A stretch of DNA of 64,000 nucleotides from Myoxocephalus aenaeus (GCA_038501785.1 JBAMJR010000517.1:1-64000), one strand, 5' to 3'; shown: positions 17,645 through 27,681, counted from the stretch's first letter. Numbers and translations: made by a program. The notes: generated from the letters alone by a model not told the origin.

Positions 17645-19642
17645 ATGAGCCGGCCTCGAGGAGACCGGGACCAGTTGAACACAGAGTGGCCTCCCCTGGA
17701 CAGTGGGAGGGACCAGAGACCACGTCGCCAGAGCCCGGACCACCGGGACCGAGCAGCGTCCACCTGGACAGGTAGGACAGAGTTCAGACAAGAGAAGCGC
17801 AATGAGTACACCGAGTACGCGCAGGACAATGATGGCGGACGGAGCGCGCGCGACCGCTCCACGTCCAGACACAGCACGGACAATTCTCCACATCGTCCAC
17901 ATAAATCATATGCAGCAGCCACATATACTGGACGGAGAGACTATAATCCCAGCCCGGAGGATTTCCGTCCACGAGACCATTACACACAGCGCGGGTCGCG
18001 CGCATTGACGAGCAGAGCGACGGACAACGGAGATGCGTCCCACAGCAGGAGGAATGCCTCCACACACAGGGACCGCCAGAGAGATGATCGGTATGTAAGA
18101 GACAACTACAGGAACCCGCCGAGGGACTTCAAAAGACTCAATCAAGACAGGAGCAGAGACTCCTTTTACGCTCCTCGCCGGGACCCGGCGGAGCGCACCC
18201 GCGATACGCGCGCACCAGCCGCGAACGGGACACAGCAACGGGACACAGAGCCTCCGTCAGCCTCTCACTCTCCCGGACGGAGGTGGAGAGATGAAGGAGA
18301 CACAAGACAGACAAAGACCGACTCTCCAGGACAAGATCCGACAGAGCGCGCTCGTGACACACGTCCTCTGGACACGAACGGCGCACCACAACGCGACACA
18401 GCGCCCGGACCGCCTCCGCGTCAAGCAGACCGGAGCGACACGGGGAACACAAGACAACAACAGCTTTCAAGACCACGAGATCAGGACAACGGATTTGTCC
18501 CCTACAGAAACAGACAGCGGCGTCGCAACAACAGACATCAAAGAGGCCGCGGAGGAGAGCCGCAGCACCGCCGCACCGGAGAAAAGAGAGGAGATGATCC
18601 CGACAGGACCCTCTCTGATGACCCACACTTTGTCCGAAAGATTAAAATCTTGAACAAGATCATCAAAGCGGTCCATCATCTAAAAAACGTGAGTGATGAT
18701 GAGAAACCACCTGTCACAATGAGCAGAACGGTTAAATACCTCACAGACTTAATAAAACCAGCGCTCCCCACACCACGCATCCTAAAACGAATCGCAGATA
18801 ATGCTAAGGACTGGTCTGACAACATGATCATCCAATTGAGAGACCATTATGAGAAGGCTATAAAAAGGGAAATTAAGTTCTTATTCTATATAGGAAGCAC
18901 GGAATGGAAAGAGCCCTTTATAAAAGCTACAAAATGGGCAAAAAATGCTCTGGGTTCTAGATTAGAACAGACGACTCTTGACAGAGTGAAAGAAACGATC
19001 CAAAAGGGCCTGGAGGACCTTGAGGAAGAGTACAGGCCCAGGCCCATCATGAGAACAAGGACAGCGGCGGACCAGACGGCCCCACAAGTTTCACTTCCCC
19101 CCGTCACCTCCACACCAGTCAGCATAAACGATGACACTCTACCTGTTTCTCCCACAGTCACGGTGAGATTACCTCCCCCCTCCCCCACCCCCCCTCCACC
19201 GGCATCTTCTCCTGCTCCTCTCTCACAGATCAACAGAAAATCAAGAGCAGCAAGAACAACAGCGCCTGGAGGAGGAGCAACACAAGGGACACAGACCACC
19301 TCGATGGAGAACCTCCTCTCAGGAATCAAAGAGACAGAGGAGGAAAAGGAGGACCAGGAGTACACTTCCGCAGCATCATCACGATCCACGAGTAAAACCA
19401 GGTCAAACACTGACCTCACTCCTATGCGAGACGACCGAGAGAGGTCACACAATGAGGACTCCTTTGAGGGATCGACACCAGAAGAACTCGACATTCTGCT
19501 GAATGAAAGGCAGTCAACCACACGGGTAACAACAGCTCCCAGACACAGGAAGACTTTGGATTGCTCGTTTGAGCACTGGAATGACAGGGGGTCTGAACGA
19601 GCGCTGAAGAAGAGAGTGAAAGGCAGGAAGGAGAATGCATAG
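17645..19642 (+). CDS. Family 2 ORF1 protein (unit B, longest intact version)
   Basis: 665 residues. Residues 1-320 are low-complexity and rich in Arg, Asp, Ser and Thr with many RD/DR steps; 325-455 is the helical domain (KIIKAVHHL, VKYLTDLIKP, RDHYEKAI, then a W-containing segment) that aligns by eye with residues 47-170 of the family 1 ORF1; 480-660 is Ser/Thr/Pro/Glu-rich. No SGNH, RT or nuclease motif is present. The last codons overlap, in another frame, a GLNER-stop string that ends the related GIY-YIG ORF at 24313, which is why I read the unit as an internal-deletion derivative. Likely an RNA-binding particle protein (inferred). Confidence 0.75.
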   Translation: MSRPRGDRDQLNTEWPPLDSGRDQRPRRQSPDHRDRAASTWTGRTEFRQEKRNEYTEYAQDNDGGRSARDRSTSRHSTDNSPHRPHKSYAAATYTGRRDYNPSPEDFRPRDHYTQRGSRALTSRATDNGDASHSRRNASTHRDRQRDDRYVRDNYRNPPRDFKRLNQDRSRDSFYAPRRDPAERTRDTRAPAANGTQQRDTEPPSASHSPGRRWRDEGDTRQTKTDSPGQDPTERARDTRPLDTNGAPQRDTAPGPPPRQADRSDTGNTRQQQLSRPRDQDNGFVPYRNRQRRRNNRHQRGRGGEPQHRRTGEKRGDDPDRTLSDDPHFVRKIKILNKIIKAVHHLKNVSDDEKPPVTMSRTVKYLTDLIKPALPTPRILKRIADNAKDWSDNMIIQLRDHYEKAIKREIKFLFYIGSTEWKEPFIKATKWAKNALGSRLEQTTLDRVKETIQKGLEDLEEEYRPRPIMRTRTAADQTAPQVSLPPVTSTPVSINDDTLPVSPTVTVRLPPPSPTPPPPASSPAPLSQINRKSRAARTTAPGGGATQGTQTTSMENLLSGIKETEEEKEDQEYTSAASSRSTSKTRSNTDLTPMRDDRERSHNEDSFEGSTPEELDILLNERQSTTRVTTAPRHRKTLDCSFEHWNDRGSERALKKRVKGRKENA

Positions 19643-19675
19643 GGACCCCTGCTGCTTTTTAGTAGTAGGGGCCCC
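19633..19675 (+). other. Conserved 3'-terminal signal of unit B
   Basis: GAATGCAT (19633-19640) and the same hairpin as unit A (19642-19675), immediately 5' of telomeric repeats. Confidence 0.65.
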
Positions 19676-19790
19676 AACCCTTACCCTAACCTAACCCTAC
19701 CCCTAACCCTAACCCCCTAACCCTAACCCTAACCCCCTAACCCTAACCCCCTAACCCTAACCCTAACCCCTAACCCTAACCCCTAACCCT
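19674..19790. repeat. Interstitial telomeric repeat tract (CCCTAA)n
   Basis: About 115 bp of CCCTAA units with variants (CCCCTAA, CCCCCTAA, CCTAA), C-rich on the + strand. It starts right at the 3' end of unit B and runs into the satellite head of unit C. Orientation: the C-rich strand reads away from the element 3' end, so the G-rich telomeric strand reads leftwards. Confidence 0.95.
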
Positions 19791-20632
19791 TTATTCCACT
19801 GACCTCAACCATTGAGAATCCACCCCTAAACCCAATTCGGAAGCCACGCCCACTTACAGAAACACTGGCCTAACCTTAACCAGGAGGCCCAACCCTCTAT
19901 TACACTGACCACAATTTGGACGCCTCACCTACGATTTGACCTCTGAACTCAACCCTGAGGATAGTGAGAAAAAGAAGAGAGAGAGAAAAGGCGAAGAAAA
20001 GAATATCACTGTAATACAACAGTCATCATATGAGTTCACCTGTTGCAGAAACACACATTGATGTGACTTCTAAATGTTCAAACTGTTCTCATGCATATTT
20101 CCCTGACATATTGATACAAAGACAATTTGATAATATGTTTAGAAAGAAAAGACATTGTGCATTTCATATGTTTAATTTAATTGAGCTTAATCCAAGTCAT
20201 CCCTTGTGAGGACATTTGGTTCATCCGAGAGGACACAGTTCATAGTAAAAGAGTTTATTTCATGTTTTCCAACACGTTATACATGTGAGAATACTTACCT
20301 GAGTTCTGAAAAGTACAAGGTTTAAAAATACACACAGAATATGTTGTTTGTACAGAAGCTGAACATTACAACTGCATATCTTCAAAAAGATCCTTGTAAT
20401 ATATTCTAACATTGAATGGGATGTAACTGCATGTAAACAACTGTAAATCACAGCTGCAAGGAAGGAAGGAGGAAGGGAGAGAAGAAGTCGGGCCCAAACC
20501 ACACGGGGTTAACCCAATTTACTAGACCCATTTGACTTTTGACCTTTGGCCAGACAGGAAGTCTACCACTCCCTTCCTCATCTTTCCGGAAGTCAAACTC
20601 GAGACGCCATGTTCTCGAGCATGGCTCCACAC

Positions 20633-20675
20633 TAGGTCTGATGAAAGGTTGACACTTAACCTGAAACGTTACCTA
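20633..20675 (+). ncRNA. Hammerhead-ribozyme-like fold, family 2 unit C
   Basis: Same fold and core as units A and B. A nearby C-to-T change at about 20681 lies outside the motif. Confidence 0.7.
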
Positions 20676-20792
20676 TAAAGTTATATATGTTCACCAGAAC
20701 AATCCGGGAGAAATAAAAGAAAAGATAAGTAGAGAGCAGCTTCCTCTTTTTCTTGCCCCGGGACACAATAACCACAGCAGCGATCGGAAAAC

Positions 20793-22763
20793 ATGAGCCG
20801 GCCTCGAGGAGACCGGGACCAGTTGAACACAGAGTGGCCTCCCCTGGACAGTGGGAGGGACCAGAGACCACGTCGCCAGAGCCCGGACCACCGGGACCGA
20901 GCAGCGTCCACCTGGACAGGTAGGACAGAGTTCAGACAAGAGAAGCGCAATGAGTACACCGAGTACGCGCAGGACAATGATGGCGGACGGAGCGCGCGCG
21001 ACCGCTCCACGTCCAGACACAGAACGGACAATTCTCCACATCGTCCACATAAATCATATGCAGCAGCCACATATACTGGACGGAGAGACTATAATCCCAG
21101 CCCGGAGGATTTCCGTCCACGAGACCATTACACACAGCGCGGGTCGCGCGCATTGACGAGCAGAGCGACGGACAACGGAGATGCGTCCCACAGCAGGAGG
21201 AATGCCTCCACACACAGGGACCGCCAGAGAGATGATCGGTATGTAAGAGACAACTACAGGAACCCGCCGAGGGACTTCAAAAGACTCAATCAAGACAGGA
21301 GCAGAGACTCCTTTTACGCTCCTCGCCGGGACCCGGCGGAGCGCACCCGCGATACGCGCGCACCAGCCGCGAACGGGACACAGCAACGGGACACAGAGCC
21401 TCCGTCAGCCTCTCACTCTCCCGGACGGAGGTGGAGAGATGAAGGAGACACAAGACAGACAAAGACCGACTCTCCAGGACAAGATCCGACAGAGCGCGCT
21501 CGTGACACACGTCCTCTGGACACGAACGGCGCACCACAACGCGACACAGCGCCCGGACCGCCTCCGCGTCAAGCAGACCGGAGCGACACGGGGAACACAA
21601 GACAACAACAGCTTTCAAGACCACGAGATCAGGACAACGGATTTGTCCCCTACAGAAACAGACAGCGGCGTCGCAACAACAGACATCAAAGAGGCCGCGG
21701 AGGAGAGCCGCAGCACCGCCGCACCGGAGAAAAGAGAGGAGATGATCCCGACAGGACCTTCTCTGATGACCCAAACTTTGTCCGAAAGATTAAAATCTTG
21801 AACAAGATCATCAAAGCGGTCCATCATCTAAAAAACGTGAGTGATGATGAGAAACCACCTGTCACAATGAGCAGAACGGTTAAATACCTCACAGACTTAA
21901 TAAAACCAGCGCTCCCCACACCACGCATCCTAAAACGAATCGCAGATAATGCTAAGGACTGGTCTGACAACATGATCATCGACTTGAGAGACCATTATGA
22001 GAAGGCTATAAAAAGGGAAATTGAGATCTTATTCTGTATAGGAAGCACGGAATGGAAAGAGCCCTTTATAAAAGCTACAAAATGGGCAAAAAATGCTCTG
22101 GGTTCTAGATTAGAACAGACGACTCTTGACAGAGTGAAAGAAACGATCCAAAAGGGCCTGGAGGACCTTGAGAAAGAGGATGGGTTCCACAGGCCCAGGC
22201 CCATCATGAGAACAAGGACAGCGGCGGACCAGACGGCCCCACAAGTTTCACTTCCCCCCGTCACCTCCACACCAGTCAGCATAAACGATGACACTCTACC
22301 TGTTTCTCCCACAGTCACGGTGAGATTACCTCCCCCCTCCCCCACCCCCCCTCCACCGGCATCTTCTCCTGCTCCTCTCTCACAGATCAACAGAAAATCA
22401 AGAGCAGCAAGAACAACAGCGCCTGGAGGAGGAGCAACACAAGGGACACAGACCACCTCGATGGAGAACCTCCTCTCAGGAATCAAAGAGACAGAGGAGG
22501 AAAAGGAGGACCAGGAGTACACTTCCGCAACATCATCACGATCCACGAGTAAAACCAGGTCAAACACTGACCTCACTCCTATGCGAGACGACCGAGAGAG
22601 GTCACACAATGAGGACTCCTTTGAGGGATCGACACCAGAAGAACTCGACATTCTGCTGAATGAAATGCAGTCAACCACACGGGTAACAACAGCTCCCAGA
22701 CACAGGAAGACTTTGGATTGCTCGTTGAGCACTGGAATGACAGGGGGTCTGAACGAGCGCTGA
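20793..22763 (+). CDS. Family 2 ORF1 protein (unit C, 656 aa, altered C-terminus)
   Basis: 656 residues with the same domains as unit B. Relative to B, a T is missing near 22726, which shifts the last codons so that the protein ends GGLNER-stop. This matches in kind the C-terminus of the GIY-YIG ORF at 24313 (GDLNER-stop). It also has a three-residue longer linker after the helical domain. Confidence 0.75.
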   Translation: MSRPRGDRDQLNTEWPPLDSGRDQRPRRQSPDHRDRAASTWTGRTEFRQEKRNEYTEYAQDNDGGRSARDRSTSRHRTDNSPHRPHKSYAAATYTGRRDYNPSPEDFRPRDHYTQRGSRALTSRATDNGDASHSRRNASTHRDRQRDDRYVRDNYRNPPRDFKRLNQDRSRDSFYAPRRDPAERTRDTRAPAANGTQQRDTEPPSASHSPGRRWRDEGDTRQTKTDSPGQDPTERARDTRPLDTNGAPQRDTAPGPPPRQADRSDTGNTRQQQLSRPRDQDNGFVPYRNRQRRRNNRHQRGRGGEPQHRRTGEKRGDDPDRTFSDDPNFVRKIKILNKIIKAVHHLKNVSDDEKPPVTMSRTVKYLTDLIKPALPTPRILKRIADNAKDWSDNMIIDLRDHYEKAIKREIEILFCIGSTEWKEPFIKATKWAKNALGSRLEQTTLDRVKETIQKGLEDLEKEDGFHRPRPIMRTRTAADQTAPQVSLPPVTSTPVSINDDTLPVSPTVTVRLPPPSPTPPPPASSPAPLSQINRKSRAARTTAPGGGATQGTQTTSMENLLSGIKETEEEKEDQEYTSATSSRSTSKTRSNTDLTPMRDDRERSHNEDSFEGSTPEELDILLNEMQSTTRVTTAPRHRKTLDCSLSTGMTGGLNER

Positions 22764-22788
22764 AGAAGAGAGTGAAAGGCAGGAAGGA

Positions 22789-22831
22789 GAATGCATAGGG
22801 ACCCCTACTGCTTTTTAGTAGTAGGGGCCCC
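22789..22831 (+). other. Conserved 3'-terminal signal of unit C
   Basis: GAATGCAT plus hairpin at 22798-22831. Position 22807 is A where units A and B have G, turning a G-U pair of the stem into A-U, which keeps the stem paired. Confidence 0.65.
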
Positions 22832-23610
22832 AACCCTTACCCTAACCTAACCCTAACCCTAACCTCAACCACTTACCTATTCACGCCTAACTTCAACCCA
22901 CGCACCGGCCCTCTCGCCGAACCTCAACCAAGGTCCTACCAGCACATTACTCAACCAAACACTTACCGGAACTAATACTTTACCGATAATAACCCCTACC
23001 CACTTCCTCTCACCTAACTTCTGCCAATTTCCTACCAGCACCTTACTCAACCAAAAGCTTACCCATACTAATCATTTGACCAATATGGACCCCAACCCGG
23101 TTCCTACTTACTTTACCCCTTACCATCCCCTTATGAATACTTCCCACTGGGTGAATAGATCTTCGGAGGAGGTATTACTAAATGACATGCGTCGGCCCGT
23201 GCACCGCCGTGAGTTTCCATTCAACTACCAAGCCGTCGGGCGAACGTAGGGAGATTCATGAGTAAAGATGAAAAACCTAACCCCCTCAACCACTTAGCTA
23301 CCAACGCCTAACCTCAATTTAATCGGAAAAAACTGAACGGTCTGTTCGGCAACATATGTTAATAAAATAGGGGGCCAAGGCTAAAGGAAGAAAATAAAGG
23401 GAGAGAAAGAAAAATAGCTCATAACGTATTGGGCTAAAAGATCTATGGCGTGGGGAATGACTAAATGACATTCGTCGGCCTGTGCACTGCCGTGGGTCTC
23501 TATTCAACTGCGAAGCCGGCGGGCGACGTGGGGAGATTCATGAGTAAATTCATTATCCCTAACCCCTAACCCGTGGGGAGATTCATGAGTAAATTCATTA
23601 TCCCTAACCC
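22832..23610. repeat. Degenerate subtelomeric spacer with CCCTAA islands and an internal duplication
   Basis: C-rich DNA with telomere-like islands at about 22838-22862, 23556-23572 and 23601-23610. A diverged segment of about 100 bp is duplicated directly (23180-23280 and 23463-23560), and GGGAGATTCATGAGTAAA recurs near 23250, 23532, 23577 and 24413. I see no gene here. Confidence 0.7.
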
Positions 23611-24313
23611 TACACAACAGACCGACTTTCAACAGGCCGTCTCAACACTTTACACAAGGGGATACACCAGAACAATTTGCAAAAAAGCCCTAAAAGAATT
23701 CAAGCAGAGAAAACCTACTCCGACAACCACTCAAATCCCACTCATCGTGACCTATTCGCCACCGACCCACTAACTCACTCACAACTGCAGAGTGAACTTT
23801 GAGACCATGAAGGAAGAGGACAAAGTCCTAGTCAACTACACAGTCTTGCCAGCTTATCGCAAAAACAAGAATCTACAAGAATATCTAGTTAAAGCTAAAA
23901 TCACACCCAAAAGGAAAGCTGTTACTTTCAACAACAAGGGACAATATTTCAAGCAAGTCAAATTGTTCCAGAATAAACACACAGGACAAGTGTTTAAAAA
24001 TACCTCAAGAGGAAAACTGCCTACTTCCAACTGTGTATACCTTATGACCTGTTTAACCTGCAAACTTCAATATGTAGGAGAGACAGGAAACGCCCTTTCC
24101 ACCAGATTTGCTACACACAAATATAACTGCACTACTCTGCAGCGCTCACGAATCCCTGTTATTAAACACCTAATCCTTCACGGTTGGGACAACATGAGAG
24201 TCAGCATCATAGACCATGACCCCAACTGGAACACCAAGGAAAGGAGGAGAGTGGAGAGACGATGGATTGCACTTCTGGGGACCAAACGAGCAGGGGACCT
24301 CAATGAGCGCTGA
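23611..24313 (+). pseudogene. GIY-YIG endonuclease domain of a PLE RT ORF (truncated, one in-frame stop)
   Basis: One frame spans 23573-24313 with a single TAA at 23771-23773. It retains the C-terminal linker (VNYTVLPAYRKNKNLQEYLV, comparable to the RNKNLKDLLVR of family 1) and the GIY-YIG core VYLMTCLTCKLQYVGETG, then a catalytic-type Arg and a helix ending RRWIALLGTK, and finishes GDLNER-stop. The RT domain is absent. CxxC spacing inside the GIY-YIG core is typical of PLE nucleases. It is not expected to be functional. Confidence 0.8.
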
Positions 24314-24340
24314 GAGGATGGAGTAGACCTACAGGATGGA

Positions 24341-24385
24341 GAATGCATCGAGGCTTCCCTGTCGCTCTTTAGCTTCATAGGCCTC
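24341..24385 (+). other. 3'-terminal signal of fossil D
   Basis: GAATGCAT (24341-24348), then a weaker hairpin GAGGC ... GCCTC (24350-24385) enclosing GCTCTTTAGC. Same order and spacing as in units A-C. Confidence 0.55.
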
Positions 24386-24395
24386 AAACAAACCC

Positions 24396-24452
24396 TCACC
24401 TAACCCTACGTAGGGAGATTCATGAGTAAAGATGAAAAACCTAACCCTAACC
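24396..24452. repeat. Telomere-like repeats with GGGAGATTCATGAG motif
   Basis: CCTAACCC at about 24399-24407, then the subtelomeric GTAGGGAGATTCATGAGTAA motif, then CCTAACCCTAACCC at about 24440-24453. Confidence 0.75.
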
Positions 24453-24799
24453 CTAGTTTAGGAACACGGTACTCTAACAGAGGCCAACTGCAATACAAAG
24501 TTAAAGTCGACACAATGTAAATATGGTGCTCAAACAGAGGCCAGTGGGAGTTAGGGATGACCCATTTAGGCATTCAAACACTCTATTCAGATCCACAGAA
24601 TTAAAAACACCATTTATAAACACAAAATATGTCTGCTATCTCACCACTAGGGGGAGACAAGCCCAAGAGAATTTTAATTAAAGGGGTACTGTCAATGTTT
24701 TGCACAACCCTCCCAGATAAACTTTCAGTCAGAGATCTATTATTAGTTGTGTATTTACACACTATTTAAACCACACTAGTAAGATGAACCTCATCGTGA

Positions 24800-24960
24800 T
24801 AAAATGCTTTACTGCAAGTGGGGCGAGGATGTGCATTTGTGCTTTAAGGGAGGCTCTGGGCTGGATGGGGCTTTGAAGAGGAATGCATTATAGGAAGTGC
24901 TCACTGCTCTTTAGTAGAGTGTACCCCCTAGAACCCCCTAACCCCCCCACCCTGTTTTAA
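24800..24960 (+). mobile_element. Old PLE 3' end, fossil E
   Basis: GAATGCAT at 24881-24888 is followed by a degenerate hairpin around GCTCTTTAGT (24906-24915) and then CCCCCTAACCCCC (about 24936-24948). This is the same 3' signal as units A-C and D, more decayed. How far it extends to the left is unclear. Confidence 0.5.
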
Positions 24961-27681
24961 TATTTTATTCTCTTAATATTCTTTTAAACCCTCCTTTTTT
25001 GTTTTTTTTATGGAAGTTTATATGTGATTTTATTTATAAAGAACAATTGCTCCCTGTGCGCCACAGCTCTTCATACGAGTACATTCATATAACCTACCCC
25101 CTGCTCCCCTTGTGGCCTTCATAAGAAGCACCGTCTCTGTTGTTCACACATGCTCGTACTCTCAGTAGCCCAAGTGACAAATTGCTCACGTCTGGTCTGA
25201 TGAGAATGAGGTTAGGTTTTCTTTTTTCTTCAGGAAATGGGGAGGGTGCAGTCGTTGTAGTGTGAGAGACGGATGGTTTGAAGAAACCACGTGATTAATC
25301 ATACTTCCTCTAACAGTCAGGCCTGTGCCTTTGCTTTTTTGAGCAGTGACACACAGGGATGGCGGGTACGCGGTAAGATTACATGAAATGAACTGTCTTC
25401 TGAATAATGTTTGGGTTTTATCGTCTTGCCGATTGGTGCGTGTTGCTTCCTGCTCGTTTCTCCAGATAAATCGGATAAACTCATCTGTGGGTTTAAACTC
25501 GCTCATGTGTTGTGGCTCAAATACAGAAAGGTTGAACTTCACTTCAAATAATTTCCACATTTGCATTTTTTAAAAAGTTTTAGAAGGGAAAGTTGAACCT
25601 ACATCCTCAGGGTAAGAACAACAACATTACATTATGTCAACATAATGTGAGGAGATGATGATGTGTCCATGCTTCCGTATGGAGGATTTCACTTTGTTTC
25701 CTGTTACTGAAGATTTATTTATCATTGCATCACTTCAAGACGGTTGTATCTCACAGAATCATATCGTAACCACAGAACCGAGGCCTTTTGACAATGCTTC
25801 AAATATCTGCTGAAAGTCTGATAGTTGTTTTCATTTCATTTCAGACTACAGATTAAAATTGACATATGTGGGATTAGCTCTGCTGCTTTTACTCCTGTTA
25901 CAGATAAATTGTTTCTCTCTGATGCATTAATCTCTATTTTCAACCTCGGCCTCGTCTTACTCAAGTTACTCTTCATTTTGCATGTGTTTTTCTGAGATGG
26001 CTAAGAAGCATACAGTCTTTTCAAAATGAACTTCTGTCTTCACCAGAAACAAATCAGTTAGTTTTAGGAACCAACAAATACTTGGTCAGGTTGAGGACAA
26101 GGTGGTGAAATACTTCGGTTTAGGCATCAAAAAGTACTTAGGTTGAGGAAATAAGCCTGGTTTGGGTTAAAGCAGCTCAGGGAGTGACGTGACTTAATCA
26201 ATGTAGACTTGGAACATGGATGTTTTGAAACTGAAGAAACATTCTCCAAAAAATTGAACTGATCAAATGTATCAGTTCTGCAAGAAGTGGAGGAGGGTGA
26301 CAACTTAGGACACAGAGGAGGCAGAGAGGATCAGTACAGTGATCTATTGGAGGTATTGGTTTACTGATAGATACACGTAGGCAGAAAGGGAGGTCCAGGT
26401 ACTGGTTCCAGTTCTGGTCGCTCCAAAGACGAAGCATGAAGCTACATGGCAATGTTGATGAACCGGTTGGAAATGAGCCAATAAATGAACTGAGATTCAG
26501 GTGAGGGCTGAGCGGGGATGACCACTAACTATACTTTATTACTTTGGAGCTCAGGTTCTTTGATATTTCTGGTCTCTTTTTAGCTGAGGTTTTCCTTGTT
26601 GTCAACTGAGAAAAGAACAAGTGTTGTGTAACCACCGTGAGGCAATCACAGCTGCAAACAGGAACCCAGACAGTATAAAGTATTGGCACTTCTGGATCCA
26701 ACTTCAACTGAAAGATCACCCACATAACAACAATTTAGCAAATACAACACTGTATTTTGTAAATTGTGCTTTGGAGATTTTCATTTACAATTTCCACTTC
26801 TGTTGTCTCAGTCCAAATTAGACTTTTTTTTTGTATTTCATCAGATCAGTACCAGTGCAAATGTTGACTTTATTGCCTGTGCACATCAGGTATCATGTGG
26901 CCGAGTCAAATGAAGAAAGGATAATCGTTTATTGATAACAGATGATTAATAATAACAACCTGCCGCTGCATCTCGGGACCTGCCACGGCAGTTCGGGACC
27001 TGCCGGGAGCCGCGAGCTGCCGTGCCGGAGCAGTTGCCACTAGTTTTTAAATCGTGGCGCACCTCGTAGAGCACTTGTGTCAGACCCGTTTTCAGTGAGT
27101 CACGGGTCTTTTATTTTGAAGGGAATTTTTAATGCAGCATAGTGCCGTACTCACACTCCTCAATACTGCGTTCACAACACGCTTTACTTGCGTGAGTTTA
27201 CACGCCGGACTATTTCTGATAGTTCGCTTCATTCCCAACTTTTTAATTTATTTAATATTAGCTTAAGCAGTTCAGAACCACTGCCCCATAATAACGTGTG
27301 TGCAATCTTTGTCTTTGTTATTTTCTTCTGTTTTAAGTTTGATCTTTTATAGAGTAATGTGGGTTTCTTAACCCTAAATTAAATGGATTTATGTCATAGT
27401 AACAGAACAATTTGCTTACATATATTTTTACATTTATATAAATCCGTGTACAATATTTTTACACTTGAATAAACAATAATCAAATACAAAAAAAACAACT
27501 ATTTGTGGCATCTGGTGAGATGCCCAGATGCATAGTTTAAGGATGTTAGTCGTCAATGTTGTACTCTCTAGAAGTAGCATTTCCATCATGTGGTTTTTGA
27601 ATTCATTTGCAAGGTTTCCTTGATTATTCTTCATTATTATTTTTACAACTACCAACAGTCATACCTTCCGAGACCTTAATG
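24961..27681. other. Non-coding stretch, nothing recognised
   Basis: A/T-rich single-copy-looking DNA. No ORF with a family motif, RNA gene or clear transposon terminus was recognised. A short G/C-rich patch with repeated CGGGACCTGCC lies near 26,970-27,010. Confidence 0.5.

Larger units (their letters stand above)
16689..19675 (+). mobile_element. Family 2 PLE derivative, unit B (non-autonomous)
   Basis: Layout as unit A, with hammerhead-like fold at 17485-17527, ORF1 at 17645-19642, GAATGCAT at 19633-19640 and 3' hairpin at 19642-19675. It is followed directly by a clear (CCCTAA)n tract, the best example in the window of the element 3' end sitting on telomeric repeats. Confidence 0.8.
19795..22831 (+). 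mobile_element. Family 2 PLE derivative, unit C (non-autonomous)
   Basis: Third unit: one satellite monomer (about 19795-19900), leader with hammerhead-like fold (20633-20675), ORF1 (20793-22763), GAATGCAT (22789-22796) and 3' hairpin (22798-22831), then CCCTAACC repeats. It is more diverged from A and B than they are from each other, with several substitutions around 21760-22030 and a 9-bp longer segment near 22180. Confidence 0.8.
23611..24395 (+). mobile_element. 5'-truncated PLE fossil D with GIY-YIG endonuclease
   Basis: The fragment begins abruptly after TATCCCTAACCC (to 23610) and ends after a hairpin and a short tail just before CCTAACCC at about 24400. It is therefore a truncated insertion flanked by telomeric sequence on both sides, as expected from incomplete reverse transcription at a telomere. 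It is the nearest relative in the window of the deleted ORF2 tail seen in units A-C. Confidence 0.75.
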
